In this document: one piece after another, positions 34,708 to 44,339 of the stretch
Layout of the letters: every line of letters starts with the position of its first letter
Position numbering within the stretch: the first letter of the stretch is position 1
Assembly: GCF_024649945.1 (NCBI RefSeq)
Contig: NZ_JANKMS010000014.1
Coordinates: forward strand, 1 to 64,000
Direction of reading: 5' to 3'
Length of the DNA: 64,000 nt
From: Flavobacterium panacis
GTDB taxonomy: Bacteria; Bacteroidota; Bacteroidia; Flavobacteriales; Flavobacteriaceae
Translations under genes and position numbers: made by a program
The notes under the pieces: model-generated
The model's database searches: none
The model's input: the letters and a program-made list of their open reading frames with translations, nothing else
What the model was told of the DNA's origin: nothing

Positions 34708-36357
34708 ATGAAAAATTCAAAAAAACTAATTTACAGTTTATTTCTTATCGGAATAATTGTTTTTGGAGTAATACTACAATCTTGCGATAATGATGAATTT
34801 CGTTATAAACCAGTAGATGATTTATTCCAGCCAAAATTTGTCCTTACAGCGCCTTTAGTAAAAAGTAATTCAATTGCGGTGGTTTGGTACAAAGTAAATG
34901 ACGCGGCATCTTATACGGTAGAACTACATTTAGATAATTATTACAAAAGTCTTTATAAATCGTATACTATAACAGATACCCAAATTTTGATGGATGATAT
35001 TCCATATAAGACACAGTTTTATATCAGGGTAAGATCGAATCATGTTAATGGAGAACACAACTCACAATGGGCATACACAAGTGCTCTGACAGAAGATCGT
35101 CCAGCATTTGATCCTATTTTACAGCCAATAGAAAGAGTAAATATTACAGAGACAGATGTTACGGTAACGTGGGCAGTTTCTTCAAAAAATCCAGTTGACA
35201 GTATCTCTGTCGCTCCTGCACAATCTGCAGAAATTCCTGCTATCGGACGTAAACTTACTCCATCAGAAATGATGAGAGGTGAAGCAACCGTAACAGGTTT
35301 AGAGAAAAATACCTTATACAATGTAAACATCTTCGATAATATTAAACCAAGACGTTATGATAAACCTTATAATCAGGTTTCGTTCCGTTCTGCAGGACCA
35401 TCAGCAGCCACTATCATTGTAACAAAAGGAATGGATTTGGATGCTTTGTTAAGAACGAATAATGACGATCCTACAGTGCCAGAAGGAACAGAGTATTTCT
35501 TAGAAGCGGGCTCATTGTTTAAAATCACACCTTTCACTATTTCTAAAGGATTTAAACTGACAGGTGGAACTCAGGGAGAACGTCCTCAGATTGAAATGAA
35601 CGGAAACTGGAATATTGCGGAAGGTTCTTATTTATCATCTTTAGCTTTCGAAAACATTCGTTTCTATCAAACTATCGATGCGAGTTACTTCTTCAATAGT
35701 GGAACAGCTTGGAAAGTAGATGAAATTACTTTCTACAATTGTGTTTTCAACTATTTCAAACGTGGTTTCTGGAGACATCAGGGAAGTGGTAAGTACAAAG
35801 AAATTGGCAATTTTGATATGAGCTATTGTACTTTTGATCAGGTTGGAGGACACACAGGCCCTTATGGAACATTTGTTTTTGGTTCAGCTGGTGCTGATAA
35901 TGTGAAAAAAGCGGTTTTCTCTAATTGTACTTTCATGAGAGATTACTATCAGACAACAGATCAGAATCGAAACTTTAAAAACTTATTTGATTATGGTACA
36001 TCAGCATATCCAATTCATTTAGAGTATCAAAATATTACAATTTATGATTATGCTTACAACAGATCATTAATTAATATACCAAATGCTGTAGGTTCTACTT
36101 TAATCTTTAAAAATGTTTTGATGGCATCTGCTTGTGGAAAAGTGATTCAGGCAATTGCAGCCAATACACCTACAACATACGGTAACAATTATACAACAAC
36201 AAATTACCTTCTTGGAGCAGCTGCTATACAAGGAACGGAATTAGGAATCAGTGCTCAAAATCTATTTGTAGATCCGGCAAACGGAAATTTGATGATCAAA
36301 GATTCAAATTCTCCAATTGTAACCAACAGAGTAGGAGATACAAGATGGTTGCCATAA
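34708..36357 (+). CDS. Surface lipoprotein with FN3-like and DUF4957/DUF5123-type beta-helix domains
   Basis: A 549-residue lipoprotein (signal ending VILQSCDNDEF). Residues 45-230 look like two fibronectin-type III modules (SIAVVWYKVNDAASYTVELH; DVTVTWAVSSKNP). From about residue 235 a repetitive beta-helix follows (AGSLFKITPFTISKGFKLTGG, NCTFMRDYYQTTDQN), ending in DTRWLP, as in DUF4957/DUF5123 proteins that accompany SusCD pairs in pectin loci. It takes the SusE position and likely binds pectin on the surface; enzymatic activity cannot be excluded because the fold is that of pectinases. A related module with a similar ending is embedded in the giant protein at 45571. Confidence 0.75.
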   Translation: MKNSKKLIYSLFLIGIIVFGVILQSCDNDEFRYKPVDDLFQPKFVLTAPLVKSNSIAVVWYKVNDAASYTVELHLDNYYKSLYKSYTITDTQILMDDIPYKTQFYIRVRSNHVNGEHNSQWAYTSALTEDRPAFDPILQPIERVNITETDVTVTWAVSSKNPVDSISVAPAQSAEIPAIGRKLTPSEMMRGEATVTGLEKNTLYNVNIFDNIKPRRYDKPYNQVSFRSAGPSAATIIVTKGMDLDALLRTNNDDPTVPEGTEYFLEAGSLFKITPFTISKGFKLTGGTQGERPQIEMNGNWNIAEGSYLSSLAFENIRFYQTIDASYFFNSGTAWKVDEITFYNCVFNYFKRGFWRHQGSGKYKEIGNFDMSYCTFDQVGGHTGPYGTFVFGSAGADNVKKAVFSNCTFMRDYYQTTDQNRNFKNLFDYGTSAYPIHLEYQNITIYDYAYNRSLINIPNAVGSTLIFKNVLMASACGKVIQAIAANTPTTYGNNYTTTNYLLGAAAIQGTELGISAQNLFVDPANGNLMIKDSNSPIVTNRVGDTRWLP

Positions 36358-36383
36358 ATTTTGTTAATTAAGTTAAGTGGTTT

Positions 36384-36450
36384 CAGTACTCAGGAAGTAT
36401 CCTTGTGGTTGGGGATACTTCTATGTACTGTGTTTCACTAATTTGTGAAA
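36384..36450 (+). promoter_or_regulatory. Two intra-operon hairpins between lipoprotein and GH43 genes
   Basis: A nested stem (CAGTAC 36384-36389 with GTACTG 36425-36430, and inside it GAAGTATCC 36394-36402 with GGATACTTC 36413-36421), followed by TTTCAC/GTGAAA at 36433-36450. There is no T-tract, so it is more likely an mRNA processing or stabilising element separating the SusCD part from the enzyme genes than a terminator. Confidence 0.5.
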
Positions 36451-36526
36451 GAAAAGAAACTTTAAAATGTCAAGGATTGTTCTAAGATATTTTAATGAAG
36501 CGAATTATATAATAAAAATCAATACA

Positions 36527-38170
36527 ATGAAATTCAAACAATTACTACTGACCTTAGGATTATTTTGGTATATAGGGGCAGGTGCACAAGGCTGGAACGC
36601 TGATTTGGGAAATGGAAAATATAAAAACCCAATCTTACATGTCGATTATTCTGATCCCGATGTTTGCGCTGGAGAAGACGGTTATTACATGACGGCATCT
36701 AGTTTTAATAGTGTTCCGGGACTTCCTATTCTTCACTCAAAAGACCTTGTAAATTGGGAATTGGTTGGATATGCATTACAAAATCAGTTTCCTATAGAAC
36801 ATTACCGTACGGTTCGTCATGGCGATGGTGTTTGGGCTCCGTCCATTCGTTATCATAACGGAGAATACTTTATTTACTGGGGCGATCCTGATTTCGGAAT
36901 TTATATGGTAAAGACTAAAAATCCTGCTGGTGTTTGGGAAGAACCCGTTTTGGTAAAAGAAGCAAAAGGAATTATAGATACGTGTCCGTTTTGGGATGAA
37001 GACGGAAAAGCTTATCTATCTTATGCTTTTGCAGGAAGCCGTGCCAATGTAAAAACAGTTTTGATGTTATCTGAAATGACACCAGACGGAACGAAACTAA
37101 TAGGAAATCCTTCTTTAGTTTTTGATGGTCATAAAGGACATACTACAGTAGAAGGTTCAAAAATGTACAAACGCGATGGTTATTACTGGCTTATGGCTCC
37201 CGCGGGAGGCGTAAAACCAGGATGGCAATTGGCAATGCGTTCTAAAAATGTTTGGGGACCTTATGAGTTTAAAGTGGTTTTAAACCAAGGAGATTCACCT
37301 GTTAATGGGCCACATCAAGGCGGTTATGTCGAAACGCCAAACGGGGATGGATGGTTTTTACATTTTCAAGATCGTTGGGCTTATGGACGTGTCGTTCATT
37401 TGCAACCTGTAACTTGGAAAGACGGCTGGCCAATTATGGGAAAAGATGCTAATAAAGACGGAATTGGAGAACCTGTTATGGAATGGACTAAACCAAACGT
37501 AGGCAAAAATTATCCAGTAACTCCATTAATTTCTTCTGATGAATTTAATAGCCATCAATTTGGATTACAATGGCAATGGCAGGCGAATCAAGATCCTGCG
37601 GAACATTGGGGATGGTCATCGGCAAATCTTGGATTTTTACGTTTGAATTGTATTCCGAGGAAAGAAGGAATAAAAACCATGTGGATGATGCCGAATCTGT
37701 TATTGCAAAAATTCCCTGGAGCCAATTTTACTGCAACAACAAAATTGACTTTCGAAAATAATCCAGATGCAGGAGTTTGTAGTTCAGGTTTGATTGTATT
37801 TGGTGAAGATTATGGTTATATCGCTATTGAACAAGATAAAATAGGCAATTTGAATTTGGTACAGCGTTCTATGAAAAGCGCTAGAACTTCTAAAGAATTA
37901 GAGAAAGAAATAGTATCAATTCCTGTAAATAAAAAAGAAGTTTATCTGCGTTCCAAAGTAGAAATGGTTCAAAACAAAGAACCTTTTGATGCAAGAGTAA
38001 CTTTTTATTATAGTTTGGATGGAAAGAATTTCAAAAAGCTAGGAGAATCATTTAAACCTAGTGCAGGAAGATGGGTTGGTGCTAAAATTGGACTTTTTGC
38101 AACGGGATCTAAAATTATTAACGACAGCAGTTACGCCGATTACGATTGGTTTAGAGTTGAAGAAAATTAA
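36527..38170 (+). CDS. GH43 glycosidase with C-terminal beta-sandwich
   Basis: A 547-residue exported enzyme (signal 1-21, ending GAGAQ). The five-bladed GH43 propeller has the three acids: Asp43 in DYSDPDVCAG, Asp151 in IIDTCPFWDEDG and Glu209 in TTVEGSKMY. A concanavalin-like domain follows (about 345-547, ISSDEFNSHQFGLQWQWQ). GH43 of this build removes arabinose or xylose side chains; in a pectin locus alpha-L-arabinofuranosidase on rhamnogalacturonan side chains is likely. An in-frame ATG at 36467 adds a 20-residue extension with no signal character, so 36527 is chosen. Next gene seven bases downstream. Confidence 0.92.
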   Translation: MKFKQLLLTLGLFWYIGAGAQGWNADLGNGKYKNPILHVDYSDPDVCAGEDGYYMTASSFNSVPGLPILHSKDLVNWELVGYALQNQFPIEHYRTVRHGDGVWAPSIRYHNGEYFIYWGDPDFGIYMVKTKNPAGVWEEPVLVKEAKGIIDTCPFWDEDGKAYLSYAFAGSRANVKTVLMLSEMTPDGTKLIGNPSLVFDGHKGHTTVEGSKMYKRDGYYWLMAPAGGVKPGWQLAMRSKNVWGPYEFKVVLNQGDSPVNGPHQGGYVETPNGDGWFLHFQDRWAYGRVVHLQPVTWKDGWPIMGKDANKDGIGEPVMEWTKPNVGKNYPVTPLISSDEFNSHQFGLQWQWQANQDPAEHWGWSSANLGFLRLNCIPRKEGIKTMWMMPNLLLQKFPGANFTATTKLTFENNPDAGVCSSGLIVFGEDYGYIAIEQDKIGNLNLVQRSMKSARTSKELEKEIVSIPVNKKEVYLRSKVEMVQNKEPFDARVTFYYSLDGKNFKKLGESFKPSAGRWVGAKIGLFATGSKIINDSSYADYDWFRVEEN

Positions 38171-38176
38171 GAAATT

Positions 38177-39397
38177 ATGACATATAAAATCAAATATTGT
38201 TGTCTTGCTTTGTTCGTTGGTTTGATTTCATTTGGACAATCAAAATCAAAAGATAAAAAAGAATTAACTCCAATTGAATGGGCAATAAAAATGGCCGATT
38301 CAGATCAGAAACGTGTTCCAAATCCAGTGTTTTTGGATGGTGTAAAATATCCTAAATGGAATTATACAAATGGTTTAGTAGCTCTTGCGAATCAGAAATT
38401 GTATGATTATACCAAAAATCAAAAATATTGGGACTACGGACTTTCGTATGCCGAACAATTAATTGATAAAGATGGAAATATTCAAGGCGGATATGAAATT
38501 GATAAATACAGTCTAGACCTTATAAATTCAGGAAAAATACTTTTTGATATTTATAAAAAGACCAACGATTCTCGCTATAAAATCGCAATGGATGTTTTGC
38601 ACAAACAATTAGAAGGACATCCAAGAAATTCTGATGGAGGTTATTGGCATAAAAAAAGTTATCCGTGGCAAATGTGGCTGGATGGCGTTTATATGGCCGA
38701 TCCTTTTTCAGCACAATACGGACAAGTTTTCAATAATCCAAAAGCAATTGACGATGCTATTCTTCAAGCAGAATTAATTCAGAAACACACATTTGATGCT
38801 AAAACAGGATTGAATTTTCATGGTTATGATGAAAAACGCGTACAATTCTGGGCGAACAAAACGACTGGAACTTCATCGCATATTTGGGGACGGGCACAAG
38901 GCTGGTATTGTATGGCTTTGGTTGATATTCTAGACTTTGTTCCAGAAAATCATCCCAAACGAAAAGATTTAATCAAAATCGTTCAAAAAGTTTTTGATGC
39001 TGTTTTAAAAGCTCAAGATTCTAAAACAGGTGTTTGGTGGCAAGTAATGGATCAGCCAGGAAGAAAAGGAAATTATTTGGAATCAACTTGTTCTACAATG
39101 TTTGTGTATTCGTTTACAAAAGCGTATAACAAAGGTTATGTGGGTAAAAAGTTCTTGAAATCGGCACAAAAAGGTTTTAACGGAATTCAGAAAGAATTTA
39201 TAAAAGACAATACAGACGGAACCATTTCGATTACAAAATGTTGTGCTGTTGCTGGATTAGGAGGTAAAAATCCTGAAGATAGAAACGGTTCTTTCGAATA
39301 CTATATTTCTGAACCTATTAGAGAAGACGATGCAAAAGCTGTTGGACCTTATATTCTGGCTGGTATCGAATTGCAAAAGTTTCAAGACAAAAAATAA
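38177..39397 (+). CDS. GH105 unsaturated rhamnogalacturonyl hydrolase
   Basis: A 406-residue enzyme that removes the unsaturated uronic acid left at the non-reducing end by pectate or rhamnogalacturonan lyases. Signal peptide 1-20, so periplasmic. The (alpha/alpha)6 barrel shows MWLDGVYMADPF with the likely catalytic Asp169, then HIWGRAQGWYCMAL and the late LESTCSTMFVYSFTKAYNKG. Its substrates would be made by the PL1 domain of the giant protein in this locus. Starts seven bases after the GH43 gene and is followed 22 bases later by GH28, in one operon. Confidence 0.93.
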   Translation: MTYKIKYCCLALFVGLISFGQSKSKDKKELTPIEWAIKMADSDQKRVPNPVFLDGVKYPKWNYTNGLVALANQKLYDYTKNQKYWDYGLSYAEQLIDKDGNIQGGYEIDKYSLDLINSGKILFDIYKKTNDSRYKIAMDVLHKQLEGHPRNSDGGYWHKKSYPWQMWLDGVYMADPFSAQYGQVFNNPKAIDDAILQAELIQKHTFDAKTGLNFHGYDEKRVQFWANKTTGTSSHIWGRAQGWYCMALVDILDFVPENHPKRKDLIKIVQKVFDAVLKAQDSKTGVWWQVMDQPGRKGNYLESTCSTMFVYSFTKAYNKGYVGKKFLKSAQKGFNGIQKEFIKDNTDGTISITKCCAVAGLGGKNPEDRNGSFEYYISEPIREDDAKAVGPYILAGIELQKFQDKK

Positions 39398-39419
39398 TGT
39401 TTCAAAATTACAATCGATT

Positions 39420-41111
39420 ATGATAAAAATTAAAAGTACGCTTCTGATAACAGCATTTCTTCTTACGACTTTAGCTGGTTTTAGTCAGAAGAAAGGAACT
39501 TTAAATGTGGCAGAAAAAAAAGCCAATTCAGGTTTGAAAATTCCTTTTAAAATGCCAGAAGTACAAATTCCGAAGTTTAAAAACGATACATTAAATATTG
39601 TTGATTTTGGCGCAATTCCTAATACAGAACAGCTTTGTACCAATGCTATTAATTCGGCAATTGAAAAATGTTCAAAATCTGGTGGAGGAGTTGTAGTAAT
39701 TCCTGCAGGACTTTGGACAACAGGACCAATCAAACTAAAAAGCAATGTAAATCTGCATACGCAAAACGGTGCTTTTGTTTCTTTTACAAGCGATTTAAAA
39801 CAGTATAAACTGATCGAATCTTATTTTGAAGGAAATAAAGTCATACGTTGCGAATCGCCTATTATGGGAATTGATTTAGAAAACATTGCCATTACAGGTC
39901 AGGGAATTTTTGATGGAAATGGATTTGTTTGGAGACCAGTCAAAATCGGAAAAATGACCGCTGGACAATGGAGCGATTTGGTTAACTCTGGTGGTGTTTT
40001 ATCTAAAGACGGTAAAATCTGGTATCCTTCAAAAGGAGCTTATGAAGGAAATGAGGAAAGAAATAAATTGCCTAAAAAGGAAACCGTAGAAAATATGGAA
40101 CCTTACAAAGAAGCGCTTCGTCCTGTTATGGTCAGTTTGGTCAATTGTAAAAAACTGCTTTTAGACGGTGTTACATTTCAAAATTCTCCTGCGTGGAATG
40201 TCAATCCGTTAATGTGTGAGCATTTGACTTTACGCAATTTAACAATTCGCAATCCATGGTATTCTCAGAATGGCGACGGTTTAGATTTGGAATCTTGCAG
40301 AATAGGAACCGTAACCAATTGTCGTTTTGATGTTGGAGACGATGCGATTTGCATTAAATCTGGAAAAGATAAAGAGGGAAGAGATCGAGCAAAACCAACA
40401 GAATTATTCGTAATTACGGATTGTGTGGTGTATCACGCACACGGAGGTTTTACCATTGGAAGCGAAATGTCTGGCGGTGTTAAAAATATTTACGCTAAAA
40501 ACCTAACATTTAATGGAACAGATTGCGGACTTCGATTTAAATCGGTTAGGGGACGTGGCGGAGTGGTAGAAAATATCTGGATGGAAGACATTCGTATGAA
40601 TAATATTCCAACAGACGCTATTAATTTCAATTTGTATTATTTCGGAAAATCATTATCAGAAGATAAAGAAACGGGAGAAGTAACCGTTGCTAAAGAACCT
40701 ATTACAGAGGAAACGCCTGCATTTAAAAATATGTATTTCAAGAACATTTATGTAAACGGTGCATCTCAGGCTTTAAAAATCATGGGAATTCCAGAAATGC
40801 CAGTTACCAATATCGAATTTGAAAATATGATTATCCGTTCAGATGTCGGAGTTCAGTTAAATTACGCAAGCAAAATTGCATTTAAAAACCTTGATTTAAG
40901 ATTAGACAAACCTGGAATTGCGGTAAGTTTTTCAAACAGCAAAAACGTGAGTTTGGATGGACTAAAATCGACTGGAGAAAATCAGATGTTTTGGGTTGGT
41001 GGTTTAGAAACAAAAGATATTTCATTAAAAACAAATGGAAAGAAAATGGTTTTTAATAAAGATTTAAAAGTTTTAGAATCTATTAAAAGTGAAGTAAAAG
41101 TTTTGGAATAA
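39420..41111 (+). CDS. GH28 polygalacturonase-type hydrolase
   Basis: A 563-residue exported right-handed beta-helix enzyme (signal 1-22, ending LAGFSQ). Catalytic Asp286 and Asp289 (NGDGLDLES), Asp307 and Asp308 (GDDAICIKSG), His341 in YHAHGGFTIGSE and the substrate loop LRFKSVRGRGG are all in place. An N-terminal VDFGAIPNTE segment and the length suggest an exo-acting enzyme releasing galacturonic acid. The open frame reaches back to 39330 inside the GH105 gene; the ATG at 39420 gives the signal peptide. Related to the enzyme at 227-1597, but clearly divergent. Confidence 0.93.
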   Translation: MIKIKSTLLITAFLLTTLAGFSQKKGTLNVAEKKANSGLKIPFKMPEVQIPKFKNDTLNIVDFGAIPNTEQLCTNAINSAIEKCSKSGGGVVVIPAGLWTTGPIKLKSNVNLHTQNGAFVSFTSDLKQYKLIESYFEGNKVIRCESPIMGIDLENIAITGQGIFDGNGFVWRPVKIGKMTAGQWSDLVNSGGVLSKDGKIWYPSKGAYEGNEERNKLPKKETVENMEPYKEALRPVMVSLVNCKKLLLDGVTFQNSPAWNVNPLMCEHLTLRNLTIRNPWYSQNGDGLDLESCRIGTVTNCRFDVGDDAICIKSGKDKEGRDRAKPTELFVITDCVVYHAHGGFTIGSEMSGGVKNIYAKNLTFNGTDCGLRFKSVRGRGGVVENIWMEDIRMNNIPTDAINFNLYYFGKSLSEDKETGEVTVAKEPITEETPAFKNMYFKNIYVNGASQALKIMGIPEMPVTNIEFENMIIRSDVGVQLNYASKIAFKNLDLRLDKPGIAVSFSNSKNVSLDGLKSTGENQMFWVGGLETKDISLKTNGKKMVFNKDLKVLESIKSEVKVLE

Positions 41112-41138
41112 AAAGCATCAATTAGAAGAAAAACAGAA

Positions 41139-43133
41139 ATGAAAAATAGTGTTCTTTTATTGGTATTAGTATTTGTTGTCGGTTGCAGTTCGCATAAAAG
41201 CAATTGGCAAGACAACAAAACATCTTCGTTTTCATCTGATAATGGAGACGGTACGTATACCAATCCAATTCTCCGTGCCGATTATCCCGATCCTGATATT
41301 ATCAGAGTCGGAGAAGATTATTATATGGTGAGTTCCTCTTTTGTAGCAATGCCAGGGATTCCAATCTTGCATTCAAAAGATTTGATTAATTGGAAAAATA
41401 TTGGACACGCTTATGACAGTATTACTTTTCAGCCTCAATATAGAATGGAAGATGGCAAAACGGCATATAGCAGAATTTGTTGGGCACCAACATTTAAATA
41501 TCATGAGGGTATTTTTTATATAGGAGTTAATATCAAAGACGATGGTTTTGTCATGTTTAAAAGTACTAAACCAGAGGGACCTTATACGATGCATAAGTTT
41601 TCGAAACCTTTATACGATCCTGGACTTTTTATCGATGAAGATGGTAAAAAGTATGTAACGCACGGAATGAATAAAATTCTCATCACCAGAATAAAAGATG
41701 ACGGAACTGATGTACTGAATCCTGATGATAACGGAACTTTAATTATTACTGCTCCAGAAAATTATTCAAGATATTTTGAAGGCTGTCATACTTACAAGAG
41801 AAACGGTTGGTATTATGTTTTTAATCCTGCGATGGGTTATGATGGAGTACAAATGGTAAGCAGATCTCGAAATCTTTTAGGGCCTTATGAAACAAAACTA
41901 TTGATCAAAGATGATATTAATTATGCTGGTGCAGGAGTGCATCAGGGAGGTTATATCGAAACTCTTGAAGGAGAAAGCTGGGCTTACACTTTTCAGGACA
42001 AAGATTATTTAGGTCGATGTCCGATGTTATATCCGATGAAGTGGGTGAATGACTGGCCTGTTGTTGGTCCTGACGGAAAATCGGAAAAAGGAGTTGTAAC
42101 GTACAAAAAGCCTGCAGTAAAAGCGAAAACAGAATTGCAATATCCTCAGGAATCAGATGATTTTGATTCAAAAGAACTTAAACAGGTTTGGGAGTTTAAT
42201 CATGTTCCTCAAAGGGATAAATGGAGTCTTACGGATCATTCAGGTCATTTTAGAATCTATTCGCAATATGCTTCAGGATTTTATACCGCTAGAAATTCGC
42301 TTACACAAAAAGTTTCTGCATTAAGTTCAAGCACTGTTTTATTAGACGTTAATGGACTGAAAGAGGGTGATTTTGCAGGAAGCGGTATTATGGGAAGTCA
42401 GATGTATCAGTTAGGTGTTTTTAAAAAAGAAAGTAGTTTTTATTTAGAAATTCACGAAGGTGGAAAAAACATTGAAGACGAAAATGTTTTGAATAGCCTG
42501 AAAATTGATGGACAAAAGATTTATCTGAAAACGGAAATAACCAAGAAAGGCTCGATTCTTTTCTATTACAGTTTTGATGATAAAAAATACAATCGTTTTG
42601 GAGATGAACTAGTTTCAAATTTCTGGGGATTTCTAGGTATTCGCCACACTTTATTCTGTTATAATGTAATGAAAGGAAATAGTAATGGTTATGCCGATTT
42701 TGACTTTTTCAGATTAGAAGGAACGCAGAGAGGAAATCATTACAATGCTTTTTCAGAAGTAGATTTTTCTCAATATGATGATCGCTCAGGAATGCAGTTG
42801 ATTCGTCCCATTGCGAAACGTCCAATGCAATATGTATCAGAAATAAAAGAAGACGATTGGATGGTTTTCAATAATCTGACTTTTAAGAAACAGCCTTCAA
42901 AATTCAAAATTGAAATCCAAAACGCCAAACAAGGTGCTGTTGTTGAAATTAGAAAAGGTGTTTTATCAGGTAAGCTTATTATTAAATGTGAATTGCAAAA
43001 TCAGGAAAAAGATCAATGGGAAGTACAATCATTTGATATAAACTCAAAAGAAATTAAAGAAAAAGAAAAATTGTTTTTTGTTTTTAAAGGACAATGTCAG
43101 GGTCTTTCAGTAAAAAGCTTCTTTTTCGAATAA
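41139..43133 (+). CDS. GH43 glycosidase lipoprotein with C-terminal CBM6-like domain
   Basis: A 664-residue lipoprotein (signal ending FVVGCSSHKS, Cys16). GH43 acids: Asp51 in DYPDPDII, Asp160 in LYDPGLFIDEDG, Glu214 in YFEGCHTYK. A concanavalin-type domain spans about 330-530, and the tail (about 535-664, NAFSEVDFSQYDDRSGMQ) resembles a CBM6 sugar-binding domain. Together with the GH43 at 36527 it probably removes different arabinose or galactose/xylose side chains. Membrane anchoring suggests action close to the outer membrane. Starts 27 bases after GH28. Confidence 0.9.
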   Translation: MKNSVLLLVLVFVVGCSSHKSNWQDNKTSSFSSDNGDGTYTNPILRADYPDPDIIRVGEDYYMVSSSFVAMPGIPILHSKDLINWKNIGHAYDSITFQPQYRMEDGKTAYSRICWAPTFKYHEGIFYIGVNIKDDGFVMFKSTKPEGPYTMHKFSKPLYDPGLFIDEDGKKYVTHGMNKILITRIKDDGTDVLNPDDNGTLIITAPENYSRYFEGCHTYKRNGWYYVFNPAMGYDGVQMVSRSRNLLGPYETKLLIKDDINYAGAGVHQGGYIETLEGESWAYTFQDKDYLGRCPMLYPMKWVNDWPVVGPDGKSEKGVVTYKKPAVKAKTELQYPQESDDFDSKELKQVWEFNHVPQRDKWSLTDHSGHFRIYSQYASGFYTARNSLTQKVSALSSSTVLLDVNGLKEGDFAGSGIMGSQMYQLGVFKKESSFYLEIHEGGKNIEDENVLNSLKIDGQKIYLKTEITKKGSILFYYSFDDKKYNRFGDELVSNFWGFLGIRHTLFCYNVMKGNSNGYADFDFFRLEGTQRGNHYNAFSEVDFSQYDDRSGMQLIRPIAKRPMQYVSEIKEDDWMVFNNLTFKKQPSKFKIEIQNAKQGAVVEIRKGVLSGKLIIKCELQNQEKDQWEVQSFDINSKEIKEKEKLFFVFKGQCQGLSVKSFFFE

Positions 43134-43167
43134 CAATATGATTTTCATTAGATAAAAAAGAAACAAA

Positions 43168-44166
43168 ATGATAGTATTCAAATTTTTATTAAGCGCTATT
43201 TTCTTTCTGAACTTTTCATTTAGAAATGATGTTGTAAAAACTCCAACTAAAGAAATTCCAAAAGAAGTTAAATCTTATGACATTATTGTAGATGTTAACG
43301 GAAAAGGAGATTTTAAAACTGTTCAGGAAGCTTTTAATGCGGTGCCTTTATTTAAAACTTCAGAAACTAAAATCTTTGTGAAAAATGGTATTTATAAAGA
43401 AAAACTTGAATTGGCTTTAAACAAAAACAATGTGACGCTGATTGGAGAAAGCAAAGAAAATGTCATTCTAACTTACGATGATTATGCTTCAAAATCAAAT
43501 GGTGAAGGAGGAACAATTGGAACTTCTGGATCGGCAAGTTTTATTGTTACGGGGAATGGTTTTAAAGCGCAGAATATTACATTCGAGAATTCATCTGGTC
43601 CTGTCGGGCAAGCCGTTGCTGTAAGAATCGATGGAGATAGAATCATTTTCGAGAATTGTAAATTTCTTGGTTTTCAAGATACTTTATATCCAAGAGAAAG
43701 TGGCAGCAGACAATATTATAAAAACTGTTATATCGAGGGAACAACGGACTTTATTTTTGGAGGTTCAACTGTGATTTTTGAGGATTGTGAAATCTTCTCT
43801 AAAAAAGGAGGTTCTTACATTACTGCTGCCAATACGCCGGAATCCAATTCATACGGATTTGTATTTCTAAATTGTAAACTAACAGCGAATTCTAGAGACA
43901 ATTCTTATTTCCTAGGAAGACCTTGGAGAAATTATGCCAGAACCGTATTTCTAAAATGTGAAATGGGTTCACATATAAAACCACTTGGATGGAATAATTG
44001 GGGAAAACCAGAAGCAGAAAAAACAACTTTTTACGCCGAATATGAATCAAGAGGAGCGGGAGCAAATACAGCTTCACGAGCTAATTGGTCGCATCAGCTT
44101 TCTGTAGAACAATTTAAAAAAGAATACTCGATGAAAGCGATTTTCAAAGATTGGAAACCGAATTGA
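43168..44166 (+). CDS. Pectin methylesterase (CE8)
   Basis: A 332-residue exported carbohydrate esterase that removes methyl groups from pectin galacturonate. Signal peptide about 1-18. CE8 residues present: Gln148 (VGQAVAVR), Gln170-Asp171 in LGFQDTLY, Asp194 in TDFIFGG, Arg251 and Trp253 in YFLGRPWRN. A periplasmic location would let it finish oligosaccharides imported through SusC, while the CE8 domain of the giant protein acts outside. Last of the tightly spaced genes from SusC on; a repeat-bearing gap follows. Confidence 0.94.
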   Translation: MIVFKFLLSAIFFLNFSFRNDVVKTPTKEIPKEVKSYDIIVDVNGKGDFKTVQEAFNAVPLFKTSETKIFVKNGIYKEKLELALNKNNVTLIGESKENVILTYDDYASKSNGEGGTIGTSGSASFIVTGNGFKAQNITFENSSGPVGQAVAVRIDGDRIIFENCKFLGFQDTLYPRESGSRQYYKNCYIEGTTDFIFGGSTVIFEDCEIFSKKGGSYITAANTPESNSYGFVFLNCKLTANSRDNSYFLGRPWRNYARTVFLKCEMGSHIKPLGWNNWGKPEAEKTTFYAEYESRGAGANTASRANWSHQLSVEQFKKEYSMKAIFKDWKPN

Positions 44167-44172
44167 GTTTTT

Positions 44173-44297
44173 TACCATTAAGAGATTAAGGTATTAAGGT
44201 TTAGCATAAAGCTTAATTTTCTTCTTGACATTAAGAAATGAAGTCAATTAAGGTTTAAGACAAAGCTGAGGTTAACTCTCTTAATATCTTAATGGTA
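44173..44297. repeat. Intergenic inverted-repeat element
   Basis: Ends TACCATTAAGAGATTAAG (44173-44190) and CTTAATATCTTAATGGTA (44280-44297) match in inverse orientation at 17 of 18 positions. Inside, TAAGGTTTAGCATAAAGCT and TAAGGTTTAAGACAAAGCT form a direct repeat. It may be a small mobile remnant or an mRNA structure between CE8 and the esterase gene. Confidence 0.45.
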
Positions 44298-44339
44298 GAA
44301 AACAAAAAAACATTACGTAACGATATTTAATCAATAGAA

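Noticed and set aside
39330..39419. Upstream start of the second GH28 gene
   Set aside because: Lies inside the GH105 gene and lacks signal-peptide character; the ATG at 39420 has both.
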